Positions 25,927-34,944 of a stretch of 64,000 nt of DNA are shown here, piece by piece (positions within the stretch are counted from its first letter, which is position 1; each line of letters starts with the position of its first letter). The notes under the pieces were generated by a model that was not told the origin of the DNA, did no database searches, and worked only from the letters and a program-made list of their open reading frames with translations. Made by a program: the position numbers and the translations under genes. The DNA lies in the NCBI GenBank assembly GCA_023429135.1, contig JAEYWD010000024.1, forward strand, positions 1 through 64,000, written 5' to 3'. The stretch comes from Bacteroidota bacterium (GTDB lineage: Bacteria; Bacteroidota; Bacteroidia; Bacteroidales; JAAUTT01).

Positions 25927-26105
25927 ATTACAATTAGAACTTCCCGAATGAAACCTCGCACAACTTTTACTATTTTATTATACCAATAAACAATTTTGTT
26001 TGTACATTTATAGGTAGACAATATTTAAAGATTGTCGCTCAAATCATCGGTATTAAAAGTTTGTTTATCAAAAATGATCATTTTATAAGGGATTCCTTTA
26101 CGTTT
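25927..26105. promoter_or_regulatory. Divergent control region with two short palindromes
   Basis: This 179-bp gap separates the minus-strand oxoamine operon from the plus-strand histidine kinase. It holds AAACAATTTTGTTT at 25988-26001, a 6+6 palindrome, and GACAAT/ATTGTC at 26017-26022 and 26031-26036. Either could be an operator shared by both directions. No clear TAnnTTTG element is seen in either direction. Confidence 0.4.
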
Positions 26106-27404
26106 ATGGTTAAATTTATTAAACAGTTATTAAAAATTGCAATTGGCAGTGACGAGGAATTTTCTTTTGAAGAAAGACTGATTATATCTTACGTATTGTA
26201 TGCTTCTATAGCATGTTTTTTAAGTGTATTTACCAATATGTGGTTAAGTCTTGGTACAGGTTTGGTAACATTGTTAGCACTTTCGACCATTATATTTTCA
26301 ACAGCTTATTATTTAGGACGATTTAAAGGGAAAGTCTGGCTAACCCGATTAATTTTCACAATTTTCACCCTGATTTTTTGCAATATTTACTGGTATTTGA
26401 ATTTTGGCTCATATGGTTCTGCTATTTACTTTTTTGCAGTTTACTTTTTTATTTTAATGTTTGCCTGGGAAACAAGTGGTATCCGAATAATTGGTCTTGT
26501 TGTGGTAGCAAATATTCTTTTACTGATGTTCCTGGAATTATTGTTTCCCGGCATAATACCCGATTACCCATCTGAAAAATCACGGATTGTTGATGTTTAT
26601 ATGACTTTTATAATTTTGTTGGGGTTTTTCACAATTATTATATTAAGCGCAAAAAATAACTACATCAAACAATATAAAATGGCACAGAAAGCCGATAAAT
26701 TAAAATCGGCTTTTCTGGCAAATATGAGTCACGAAATTCGTACTCCACTTAATGCTATTGTTGGATTTTCGCAGTTATTAACTGAACGCGATCTGCCAAA
26801 AGAGAAAAGAGAGCGTTATTCAAATTTAATAACCGAAAACGGGGATTATTTGATGAAGCTTATTTCCGATATTCTGGATGTTTCTATGATCGAATCGGGG
26901 CACCTTAGCATTGTTAAAAGCCGTGTAAACTTAAATAAGCTTTTAAACCAGATATATTCTATCCATAACGAAATGCTTCAAGCCAAGGCCGCGAGCAGGT
27001 TTGATCTGCTGCTCGAAATTCCTGCAAAAACAACCTATATAGAGGTAGATGAAATGCGATTGAAGCAAGTGATATTCAACCTGATAGGAAATGCAATCAA
27101 ATATACTACTAAAGGATATATCAAAATTGGCTATACAGTTAGTGAGCAGGATATAATATTTTTTGTTGAAGATACCGGTTGTGGCATTAAAGAGGAGTTT
27201 CAGCCAGAAGTTTTCAGCCGGTTTGTTCGCCATGAGGACTCCAGAGAAGTAAAAACCACTCGGGGTTCAGGAATAGGTTTATCGTTATCTAAAGAACTTG
27301 TACATATACTGGGTGGCCGTATTTGGTTTACCTCCAAATACAAAGAAGGTACAACCTTCTATTTTTCCGTACCCTTAACTATGAACCCGAAAGTTGCCAA
27401 TTGA
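26106..27404 (+). CDS. Six-transmembrane sensor histidine kinase
   Basis: The 432-residue product from ATG 26106 has six hydrophobic helices (roughly 24-45, 47-70, 76-98, 104-122, 126-148, 162-182) with very short loops. It then has HisKA with His209 in NMSHEIRTPLN, and an HATPase domain with NLIGNAIKYT, VEDTGCGI and GSGIGLSLS boxes. There is no periplasmic sensor domain and no receiver. A sensor made almost only of six membrane helices recalls CqsS/LqsS kinases, though such kinases are also generally common in Bacteroidota. A TTG-started longer form (26061) is less likely. It diverges from the oxoamine operon. Confidence 0.88.
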   Translation: MVKFIKQLLKIAIGSDEEFSFEERLIISYVLYASIACFLSVFTNMWLSLGTGLVTLLALSTIIFSTAYYLGRFKGKVWLTRLIFTIFTLIFCNIYWYLNFGSYGSAIYFFAVYFFILMFAWETSGIRIIGLVVVANILLLMFLELLFPGIIPDYPSEKSRIVDVYMTFIILLGFFTIIILSAKNNYIKQYKMAQKADKLKSAFLANMSHEIRTPLNAIVGFSQLLTERDLPKEKRERYSNLITENGDYLMKLISDILDVSMIESGHLSIVKSRVNLNKLLNQIYSIHNEMLQAKAASRFDLLLEIPAKTTYIEVDEMRLKQVIFNLIGNAIKYTTKGYIKIGYTVSEQDIIFFVEDTGCGIKEEFQPEVFSRFVRHEDSREVKTTRGSGIGLSLSKELVHILGGRIWFTSKYKEGTTFYFSVPLTMNPKVAN

Positions 27405-27484
27405 TTTTTACAATAAGTCTCAAAATAAAAAAATTGTTAGATAAGATTAAAATTCTCTCAAAAAAATCCAACTCTTCCATATCC

Positions 27485-27550
27485 TGACAGTATGTTAACT
27501 GGTTCGTTAACCGAACCCCGAAAAAGTTAAAAGGAAGCAAACTACTGTCA
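27485..27550. promoter_or_regulatory. Nested palindromes upstream of the DnaA-IV-like gene
   Basis: The palindrome GGTTCGTTAACCGAACC (27501-27517) is centred inside a wider inverted pair, TGACAGTA (27485-27492) and TACTGTCA (27543-27550). They lie 48-80 nt before the ATG and look like operator sites, perhaps for the encoded DNA-binding protein itself. Confidence 0.45.
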
Positions 27551-27564
27551 AAACGGATCAGGAA

Positions 27565-28014
27565 ATGAAAGTAATTCTTGAAATTGAATACCATGCCTCA
27601 GAGTGGACCATCATTAATCTGTTCAAAATTATTAAGGACCTGGGAGTTACAGTCGATATTTTTAAAATTGAAAGGAGTATTTCTGAATCTGAAACCTCAC
27701 CTTCTGATTCTAACGAATATTTTTCAATTTCTTTTATAAAAAGGATAGTTGGCGTGTTTACCAATATGCCCGAAAATTTTTCTGAGATCCGGTCCCGGAG
27801 TCAGGAAATTGCCGAGAACCGGCAGATAGCCATGTACCTATGCCGCAAGTATACCCGGAAATCTTTACGCGAAATAGGGACAGAATTTGGTAACAAAACC
27901 CCAGCAACCATTATGCATGCTTGTAAAACAATACAGAATCTGGTTCAAACTGATAAAACATTTCGCGCAAAATTGGCTGGGATTGAGAAGAGTTTAACTT
28001 CGCATGTTAGATAA
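27565..28014 (+). CDS. Stand-alone DnaA domain-IV-like DNA-binding protein
   Basis: The 149-residue protein has an N-terminal part without recognised motifs (1-55). Its C-terminal half (about 56-142) reads like DnaA domain IV: IAENRQIAMYLCRKYTRKSLREIG (83-106), FGNKTPATIMHACKTI (108-123). In DnaA the box-contacting signature is DHTTVLHA; here it is TPATIMHA, so it should not bind the canonical DnaA box. No AAA+ ATPase domain is present. It is probably a transcription or replication regulator. It is followed 65 nt later by the P450 gene, likely in one operon. Confidence 0.75.
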   Translation: MKVILEIEYHASEWTIINLFKIIKDLGVTVDIFKIERSISESETSPSDSNEYFSISFIKRIVGVFTNMPENFSEIRSRSQEIAENRQIAMYLCRKYTRKSLREIGTEFGNKTPATIMHACKTIQNLVQTDKTFRAKLAGIEKSLTSHVR

Positions 28015-28079
28015 AATATCCTATTTTCTCAACACGTTTGGTTTTTGTTGGTTATTTAATTATTACTTGAACAGATTTT

Positions 28080-29351
28080 ATGGAAACAAAGCAAATCCCC
28101 ACCGAAAAGGTTTTCGACAGTTCCTTAGACTTAATGAAAGATGGTTATAATTTCATTCGAAAGAGGTGTGAAGTTTATAAATCGGATATTTTTAAAACCA
28201 GGGTGATGTTTCAATCGGCAATTTGTGTGTCGGGAGTAGAAGCTGCCGCACTTGTTTACGATAACATGCACTTTGTGCGTAAAGGAGCTGCACCTAGACG
28301 GGTTCAGAAAACTCTTTTCGGCGAAAGAGGCGTTCAAACCCTCGACGACGCGTTGCATCGGCAAAGAAAAGAGATGTTTTTGTCACTAATGGGGGCCGAA
28401 CAAATTTCACAACTTGCCTCGATTACACAAGAGCAGTGGTTACTTGCAGCTTCACAATGGGAAGGTGAGAAGCTGATATATTTGCTCGATGAAGTTCAGA
28501 AAATTATGTGTATTGTGGCTTGTCAATGGACTGGAGTTCCCATAAAATCCGAAGATGTGCCAAAACACAGCAAAGAATTTGGGTCTATGGTTGATGCTTT
28601 TGGAGGTGTTGGACCTCGTCATCTAAAAGGTAAAACTGCCAGGAAAAGTTCCGAGCGGTGGATCAGAAATATGATCTCGCAGGTTCGCGGAGGATGGTTG
28701 AGCACTGTTCCCGGTTCGGCCATGTATACTATTTCTTTCTACAAAGAGAGCGGAAAACTTCTTGATTTAAAAGTAGCAGCAGTTGAGCTTATCAATATTC
28801 TCAGACCAATTGTAGCCATTGCCAATTTCGTTGTTTTTGCCGCATTGGCGATGCACCAGCATCCTGCAACGCAAGAAAAGATTATCCGTGGCCATGAAAA
28901 CTATGTCGTTTGGTTTGTGCAGGAAATACGAAGGTTTTATCCTTTCACTCCTTTTGTGGGCGCCCGGGTACGCGACGCATTTAACTGGAAAGGATATCAT
29001 TTCCCGAAAGGTCGGTTGGTACTTCTGGATGTTTATGGAACCGACCGCGATCCCCGGAAATGGGAACGGCCCGAAGAATTCTGGCCAGAAAGGTTTAAAA
29101 ATTTCACTTCAGGGGCATTTGACTTTATTCCCCAGGACGGTGGCGACGATTATACGAACCACCGGTGTGCCGGTGAATGGATCACTATTGAAGCTACCAA
29201 AGTTGCGGTAAAGTTTCTTGCAACGTGCATTGAGTACAAGGTGCCCGACCAGGATCTGAGTATAGATTTGTCGCGAATGCCCACCTTTCCCAAAAGCCAT
29301 TTTGTTATTACGAATGTTAAGGTTAAAAAATCTGTTTACCAGGTGATATAA
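28080..29351 (+). CDS. CYP152-family fatty-acid peroxygenase (cytochrome P450)
   Basis: The 423-residue protein matches P450-BSbeta/SPalpha/OleT enzymes, which use H2O2 to hydroxylate or decarboxylate fatty acids. Arg242-Pro243 in LRPIVAIAN and the haem ligand Cys363 in HRCAGEW fall at the numbers known for BSbeta, and EIRR is at 282-285. At the position of BSbeta Gln85/OleT His85 it has Gln86 (GVQTLDD), favouring alpha/beta-hydroxylation over decarboxylation. It lies 65 nt after the DnaA-IV-like gene and 45 nt before the baeRF gene. The product may be a hydroxy fatty acid for a local lipid. Confidence 0.9.
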   Translation: METKQIPTEKVFDSSLDLMKDGYNFIRKRCEVYKSDIFKTRVMFQSAICVSGVEAAALVYDNMHFVRKGAAPRRVQKTLFGERGVQTLDDALHRQRKEMFLSLMGAEQISQLASITQEQWLLAASQWEGEKLIYLLDEVQKIMCIVACQWTGVPIKSEDVPKHSKEFGSMVDAFGGVGPRHLKGKTARKSSERWIRNMISQVRGGWLSTVPGSAMYTISFYKESGKLLDLKVAAVELINILRPIVAIANFVVFAALAMHQHPATQEKIIRGHENYVVWFVQEIRRFYPFTPFVGARVRDAFNWKGYHFPKGRLVLLDVYGTDRDPRKWERPEEFWPERFKNFTSGAFDFIPQDGGDDYTNHRCAGEWITIEATKVAVKFLATCIEYKVPDQDLSIDLSRMPTFPKSHFVITNVKVKKSVYQVI

Positions 29352-29396
29352 ATGCATTGGCATAGAATTTAAATAACTCTGAAGAATTTAATCCGA

Positions 29397-30476
29397 ATGA
29401 TTATGAAAGAGATGCTTGAAAAGTTGTTAAAGATTGAATCGGAATGTTGTGTTACAATAATTCTGAATACACACCGAAATAAGCCCGACATCCAGAAAGA
29501 TGCTATAATGCTTAAAAATCTTGTTGCCGAGGCTGAAGAACGACTAATTAATAATTATGATAAACGCAGGGTACAGTCTATCATCGAAAGAATTAAAGAG
29601 CTTTCAGGGAAAATTGATCATGGGCATAATCTCGAAAGCCTGATTCTTTTTGTGAATGATGATATAGCAGAAGTTGTAAAATTGCCTGTGGAGGTGGAAG
29701 ACAGGGTAGTTATTGGTAACAGCTTCCCTATTCGGGACCTAATTCGTGCCTCCAAACTGATCCAATCCTATTATATTTTAGTATTAACGCGCGATAGAGC
29801 CCGATTGATTGAAGCTGAAAATGATAAAGAAGTGGGCGAAGTTGGTGAACCTTTCCCCGTGGAGAACGAAACTCTTTATCTTACTACTAATAAGGCACTC
29901 TCAAAAGCCAAACAAAGAGACCTTATGATAGAGGAATTCTTCAACCGGGTGGATAAAACACTTTGGCGGACAATCAACGGAAATCCCCATCAGGTAGTGG
30001 TTTGCACCGAAGAAAGAAATTTTTCGCATTACATGAAAATTACCGACCATAAGGAGAAAATTTTAGGTCAATTCAATCACCCCATTTTGGATGATAAGGC
30101 AGCTAACTTTGCCTTAATTGCCTGGCCATTGGTTTTGAAACAACTTCAGGAAAAAAATTCACAACGGATCAATGAAGTTCATAAAGCGCTTAATCATGGA
30201 TTATTGTTGACAGATACTGGTGAAATATGGCGTGCGGTAAACGAAGGACGGGGACAAACCTTATTTGTTCAGCAGGTTTATTTTCAACCTGCCCGGGTTA
30301 ACAATAATCTTGTTGAGGTAGTTGAAGGTCAGGCTGCGATGGAAATGGAAGATGGGACCGAAGATATTGTAGAAAAAATAATTGAGACAAATTTCAGGAA
30401 CGGTGGGGATGTGGTATTTATTCCCGAAGAGGATCTCAGAGACTTTCAAGGAATGGCTTTGGTTACGAGGTTTTAA
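29397..30476 (+). CDS. baeRF-family (bacterial eRF1-like) protein
   Basis: The 359-residue protein looks like the bacterial archaeo-eukaryotic release factor families (baeRF): an N-terminal CVTIILNTHRNKPD strand, a middle domain with YYILVLTRDRARLIEA, and a C-terminal domain with GRGQTLFVQQ and GGDVVFIPEEDL. These proteins are suspected to act on stalled ribosomes or RNA, but their roles are unproven. ATG 29403 is an alternative start. Its stop directly abuts the stop of the convergent CDF gene. Confidence 0.72.
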   Translation: MIMKEMLEKLLKIESECCVTIILNTHRNKPDIQKDAIMLKNLVAEAEERLINNYDKRRVQSIIERIKELSGKIDHGHNLESLILFVNDDIAEVVKLPVEVEDRVVIGNSFPIRDLIRASKLIQSYYILVLTRDRARLIEAENDKEVGEVGEPFPVENETLYLTTNKALSKAKQRDLMIEEFFNRVDKTLWRTINGNPHQVVVCTEERNFSHYMKITDHKEKILGQFNHPILDDKAANFALIAWPLVLKQLQEKNSQRINEVHKALNHGLLLTDTGEIWRAVNEGRGQTLFVQQVYFQPARVNNNLVEVVEGQAAMEMEDGTEDIVEKIIETNFRNGGDVVFIPEEDLRDFQGMALVTRF

Positions 30477-31421
30477 TTAACGGTTTTTCAGACTGCTTAC
30501 AGGGAAAACATTAAACTCGTATATAAGCCAGTTTAGTTTAGAGACTTTATCGACCGTGCTCTCAATATTCGGGAGCAGGTCCTTTTCATTTTCAGGTATT
30601 ACAAAAGCTTCTCCATAATAAATGTGGCCTTCTTCTCTCACTCTTATTTTAAAATCTTTAATCCAGCTCTCTTTGTCCAGTATATTGCTGATTTCTTTTA
30701 AAAGAGGTTCATCATTTTTATTATCTGCAGTTTTGGGGATCTGGTTCATAAGATCGAAAACAGCTTGATTGAGATTTCGGGCTCCATCGTGAATAATATC
30801 GAATGAGATGATAATTGCTGCAGCAGCATCACTCCACCACCATCCCAGGCCAATTCCCAATATTCCAACTATGGCAGCAACACCGGTCATCCAGTCGGCT
30901 TTGTTCATCTGCGCATCTGTATGAAGATTTTTTTCGTGAAGTTCTTTAGCTAGCGGTAATTTTTTCATTCCAAGAAAAATGGCCGGAACACTTCCGTAAA
31001 TAAGAGCTGCTATCATCACATATCCTAGCCACACTTGTTCTCCAAATATAACCACTGTTCCAATAGCGGGGTGTTCAGCTTCTATAAGTTTTATTGCAGA
31101 ATCTGAAAACAAGTAAACACCAATTGTAAATAAGGCTAGAGCGCTGCATAAATAAGCAATGGAAACCACCCGGTGATACCCAAAAGGGAATTCTCTGTTC
31201 CTTGGCTTTAAGTAAAATTTTGAAGCAATTAGGAACGAGATGGGAGGAGTAAGGCTTAGAACATCCTCAAACCAGGCAGTCTTCATTGCCTGAGAATTGC
31301 CCATAACCACCATCATTAAAATTGCGGCAGTAATCAAATATCCTATGGTAACCCATTCAAGCTTTTTAGCCCTCAGAAATTTCTGGTTTAACCCGGGTGG
31401 ATATTCAAACCTTTCTTTCAT
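30477..31421 (-). CDS. Cation diffusion facilitator (CDF) transporter
   Basis: The 314-residue protein has an N-terminal membrane domain of about six helices and a C-terminal cytosolic domain of about 90 residues. The metal-site helix reads HTDAQMNKADWMTG, near 168, where CDF proteins have HxxxD. The first metal-site helix is less clear (FEDVLSLTPP). A divalent metal/proton antiporter is expected, but the divergent first site leaves the ion uncertain. Its start overlaps the stop of the upstream lipoprotein gene (ATGA), an unusual pairing. Confidence 0.85.
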   Translation of the reverse strand: MKERFEYPPGLNQKFLRAKKLEWVTIGYLITAAILMMVVMGNSQAMKTAWFEDVLSLTPPISFLIASKFYLKPRNREFPFGYHRVVSIAYLCSALALFTIGVYLFSDSAIKLIEAEHPAIGTVVIFGEQVWLGYVMIAALIYGSVPAIFLGMKKLPLAKELHEKNLHTDAQMNKADWMTGVAAIVGILGIGLGWWWSDAAAAIIISFDIIHDGARNLNQAVFDLMNQIPKTADNKNDEPLLKEISNILDKESWIKDFKIRVREEGHIYYGEAFVIPENEKDLLPNIESTVDKVSKLNWLIYEFNVFPVSSLKNR

Positions 31422-31873
31422 TTCATTGCCCTTCCATTTTGTTTCTGAAGATTGTAAAGAAATTCTTCCAGGGCAATCTGGAACCTGTTTTCTCCCTGTT
31501 TAACGGCAATAACATGTTTCTTTCCGGCGACTGTGTAGTAAGGACGGGTAAGCCCTATTTTCTTTTTCTTCCAGGGAGTTTTACTTGTAATTCCGGCAAT
31601 TACAATATCAATTTCTTTCCTTTCAAGTTTTTCAAAGAGTTTTTCTTCTGTACCGTTCAGCCATTCAATCCGGGCATTATATTTAAATGCAAAGTCCTTA
31701 ATTATCCGGGCTTCAAGTCCATCGGCGCCTTGTTCTGTTTTAAATACCCAGGGAATATTTTCTGAGTAGCCCACTTTCAATGTTCCGTTTGTGATTTTTT
31801 TCAATGTAGTATCCGGATCTTTTGGAAAAGGTCCGCACGATAAAACCAAAATCAATACAAAAACTGAGTACAT
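31418..31873 (-). CDS. Single-lobe family-3 solute-binding lipoprotein
   Basis: From ATG 31873 the 151-residue product starts with a short signal and lipobox LVLSC, then a family-3 solute-binding domain: GTLKVGYSENIPWVF, GLEARIIKDFA, EIDIVIAGITSKTPWKKK, GLTRPYY. It then passes directly to the C-terminal RFQIALEEFLYN helix. The second lobe, normally about 90 residues, is missing without any frameshift, so the protein looks like lobe 1 alone. It is coupled by a 4-nt overlap to a CDF transporter rather than to an ABC permease. A longer GTG-started form (31924) would hide the lipobox. Confidence 0.7.
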   Translation of the reverse strand: MYSVFVLILVLSCGPFPKDPDTTLKKITNGTLKVGYSENIPWVFKTEQGADGLEARIIKDFAFKYNARIEWLNGTEEKLFEKLERKEIDIVIAGITSKTPWKKKKIGLTRPYYTVAGKKHVIAVKQGENRFQIALEEFLYNLQKQNGRAMK

Positions 31874-32239
31874 CTTTTTAAAACTATGTACTTCAATTTC
31901 CACGTTTTTGGGAAAAGTTTCCACTTAAATGGGTTGTTTATTTTTTAGATATGTATGTGAAAAATATTATTACAACCAAAAACCAGATATTAGTCAGTAG
32001 GAAATTTATCTCTTCTTTTATGTTGCTGGGGAGTTATAATTAAAGGATTATAAGCATTTTTCCTAAAAAACTCCAGCATTTTCTCCTTTTTTTCAGCATT
32101 GTAAATCATACAACTAACATCTTAAATAAAACAATATTACAAATTGACAATTTTTTTAGCTGCAATTTTCTTTCCGTAAACTCCGGGACATTTTTCTTTT
32201 CAGACTGAAATTTGCTGCACTGTATTTAAAGGGAAACTT
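31874..32239. other. 366-bp divergent intergenic region
   Basis: This AT-rich spacer separates the solute-binding gene and the response regulator. Apart from a small palindrome AAATTGACAATTT (32141-32153) I see no gene, RNA or clear promoter box in it. Confidence 0.4.
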
Positions 32240-32707
32240 ATGGATAATCTTAAAAGCTGGGATAAAGGTGAACCCATTACAATATTGTTTATTGAAGACG
32301 ATCCTGCTCATGCAGAAATTACGATTCGAAACTTTAAAAAAAGCCGGATCGGAAACAATTTAATCCATTTGTCCGATGGGCAACAAGCGTTGGATTACCT
32401 GTTTCACCATGGGGATTATACTGATGAAAAGGTTTATCCTACGCCTCATCTTATTCTGATGGATTTGCGACTTCCAAAAGTTGATGGCCTTGAAGTACTT
32501 GAAAAGATCAGAGCCAGTGAAACGCTAAAATGTATTCCAACCGTTATTCTTACCACATCCGAAGCCGAAATAGATATTAATAAAGCATACAATTTCAATG
32601 TTAATAGTTACCTGGTGAAACCTCTGGATGTAGAGAAGTTCTCGAGGATGATTGAAACATTTGGATTTTATTGGGTTGTATGGAATAGGTACAACCCTTG
32701 CAGGTAA
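32240..32707 (+). CDS. Single-domain response regulator (Rcp1-like)
   Basis: The 155-residue protein is a CheY-type receiver: acidic pair in LFIEDDPAH, phospho-acceptor Asp in LILMDLRLP near 78, Thr in ILTTSE and Lys in LVKPL. The long DYLFHHGDYTDEKVYPTPH insertion is typical of Rcp1-like regulators of bacteriophytochrome-type and other kinases. It has no output domain. The hybrid kinase starts 18 nt downstream and is the probable partner. Confidence 0.92.
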   Translation: MDNLKSWDKGEPITILFIEDDPAHAEITIRNFKKSRIGNNLIHLSDGQQALDYLFHHGDYTDEKVYPTPHLILMDLRLPKVDGLEVLEKIRASETLKCIPTVILTTSEAEIDINKAYNFNVNSYLVKPLDVEKFSRMIETFGFYWVVWNRYNPCR

Positions 32708-32725
32708 ATATATAAATGTACAACA

Positions 32726-34711
32726 ATGAAACAAAAGGACGTTAAGCTGATAATTCTTGAAGACGAACCTGCCCATGCCGAACTTATCAGTCGGCGCTTA
32801 TCCGAGAATCAAAATGGTTGCAATATTTCCATTGTTGGGTCCTTGAGAGAGTTTGAGCAAATGGTTGATTTTTTTCAGCCCGACCTGGTAATAGCCGACA
32901 TGAATCTCCCGGATGGCAACGCCTTTTCGTTACTTAACGGAAATGTGGAGGTGCAACCTTGGCCGGTTTTGGTTATGACCTCTTATGGCGACGAGGAACT
33001 GGCTGTGAAAGCTCTTAAATCGGGAGCACTAGATTATATTGTAAAATCGCCCGAAACATTTAGAAACATAAAGCATGTTATTAATCGAAATATAAGAGAA
33101 TGGCGTAATATTAAGAAAAGTCGCCAGGCTGAAGCGTCAATGCGCGAAAGTGAGAAGAAGTTCCGTACCCTCTTCGAAACCATGGAGCAAGGAGTTGTTT
33201 ATCAGGATGCTAAGGGACATATAATTGAGGCAAATTCTGCAGCAGAAAAAATTCTGGGGCTTACAATTGATCAGATGCGCAACAGAACTTCCCAGGATCC
33301 CCGTTGGAAGTCAATTCACGAAGATGGATCTCCATTTCCGGGAGAAGAACATCCGGCCATTATTGCATTAAAAAAAGGAATTAATGTTAGAGGGGCGGTA
33401 ATGGGAATATACCATCCCGCTAAGGAAGATTATAAATGGATAATGGTGAATGCAACACCCCAGTTTGAAGAAAATAACTGTGTTCCTTACCAGGTTTTTA
33501 CAACTTTTACCGATATTACCGAACTTAAGCAAACACAGGAATTGCTTCAAAGACAAAATCTTGAGCTGAAGCTTGCCAAAGAAAAAGCCGAAGAGAGCGA
33601 CCGACTGAAGTCGGCTTTTATGGCCAATATGAGTCACGAGATTCGCACACCCATGAATGGAATTCTGGGTTTTGCCGATTTGCTGAAATCGCCGAACCTC
33701 TCGGGTGAATCGCAGCAAAAATATATCGAAATTATTGAAATGAGCGGCAAACGTATGCTGGATATCATTAACGATTTAATCGATATCTCAAAAATTGAAG
33801 CCGGACAGATTGAAGTTAAGGAACAAACGTTCAGTTTAGTTGAATTAATGGATGAGCTTCTTGAATTTTTTACTCCCGAAGCCCAAAACAGGCAAATAGA
33901 GCTAAAATATGAGCTGAAGCTTGACAGAATTAAAAACCTGAAGACAGATCGTACCAAGTTATCGCAGATAATAATAAACCTTATTAAAAATGCTTTAAAG
34001 TTTACATCGGCAGGCGGAACCATCGAATTTGGATGTGGAATTAAAGACAGCGAATATCTTCAGTTTTATGTTATGGATAATGGCCTTGGGATACGAAAGG
34101 AGCTGCAGACCAAAATATTTGACAGGTTTCGGCAGGGAGACACTGCAAAAGCCGAAGTTCATGAAGGCGTAGGTTTAGGACTTTCAATCAGCAAAGCTCT
34201 TGTTGAAATGCTCGGAGGAGAAATTGGTGTGGAATCTGAGCCCGGTATAGGTTCTGTATTTTATTTTACAATTCCATACGAGGATTATAAAAATAACATC
34301 AATCCAACAGATGAAAAAGCTAGCGGTTCCAATAATTTCCCCTGCGTTAATGTGTTGATAGCTGAAGATGACCAGCCGAGTTACATTTTGCTGAAAGAGA
34401 TATTGAAACAGAACAACATTAACAGCTACCATGTAAGTAATGGCAAGGATGCCGTTAATATGCTTAAAGAGCACGAGGATATAAACCTTGTGATTATGGA
34501 TGTGAAAATGCCTGTAATGAACGGAATAGAAGCGACTCAGGAAATAAAAAAAATTAAGTCGGGAATTCCCATAATTGCTCAATCGGCTTTTGTAAACGAA
34601 AACGATATAAAAAATGCTATTGAAGCTGGTTGTAGCGATTACATAACAAAACCTATAAAAATAAGTGAATTATTAAGCAAAATTGCGCATTATTGCAACT
34701 TCCACAAATAG
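32726..34711 (+). CDS. Hybrid sensor kinase (REC-PAS-HisKA-HATPase-REC)
   Basis: The 661-residue soluble protein has a receiver (about 5-120; Asp in VIADMNLPDG), a PAS domain (about 140-280), HisKA with His in NMSHEIRTPMNG near 305, HATPase (NLIKNALKFT, MDNGLGI, GVGLGLSIS) and a C-terminal receiver (about 540-655; Asp in VIMDVKMP, Lys in ITKPI). There are no membrane segments, so the signal is cytosolic or relayed from another kinase through the N-terminal receiver. It forms an operon with the upstream response regulator. Confidence 0.93.
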   Translation: MKQKDVKLIILEDEPAHAELISRRLSENQNGCNISIVGSLREFEQMVDFFQPDLVIADMNLPDGNAFSLLNGNVEVQPWPVLVMTSYGDEELAVKALKSGALDYIVKSPETFRNIKHVINRNIREWRNIKKSRQAEASMRESEKKFRTLFETMEQGVVYQDAKGHIIEANSAAEKILGLTIDQMRNRTSQDPRWKSIHEDGSPFPGEEHPAIIALKKGINVRGAVMGIYHPAKEDYKWIMVNATPQFEENNCVPYQVFTTFTDITELKQTQELLQRQNLELKLAKEKAEESDRLKSAFMANMSHEIRTPMNGILGFADLLKSPNLSGESQQKYIEIIEMSGKRMLDIINDLIDISKIEAGQIEVKEQTFSLVELMDELLEFFTPEAQNRQIELKYELKLDRIKNLKTDRTKLSQIIINLIKNALKFTSAGGTIEFGCGIKDSEYLQFYVMDNGLGIRKELQTKIFDRFRQGDTAKAEVHEGVGLGLSISKALVEMLGGEIGVESEPGIGSVFYFTIPYEDYKNNINPTDEKASGSNNFPCVNVLIAEDDQPSYILLKEILKQNNINSYHVSNGKDAVNMLKEHEDINLVIMDVKMPVMNGIEATQEIKKIKSGIPIIAQSAFVNENDIKNAIEAGCSDYITKPIKISELLSKIAHYCNFHK

Positions 34712-34944
34712 AGGCTTATACCCAGTTATGTCGATTCGGTAATATGATTAAATTCGTATTCGCGTTTTTTTGATACAATCCCACCCGACAATGATGTTGC
34801 CAATAGTGAAATTTCCTATATGCCGATAGTACGCGCCGATCTCACAGGCGACCTTGAGAGCGGTCCAGTGGGGATAACCGGAGGACTGAGTTTAAGATTG
34901 TAAAGTTTTGAGAATGATTTAAAGTCTCTGACTGAAAATGATTG

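Noticed and set aside
27565..28014. Truncated replication initiator DnaA or a nearby oriC
   Set aside because: There is no ATPase domain, no DnaA-box cluster and no dnaN or other origin gene nearby, and the box-reading residues differ.
28080..29351. OleT-type fatty-acid decarboxylase
   Set aside because: The residue at the His85 position is Gln (Gln86 here), as in hydroxylating members such as BSbeta. Alkene formation is therefore less likely.
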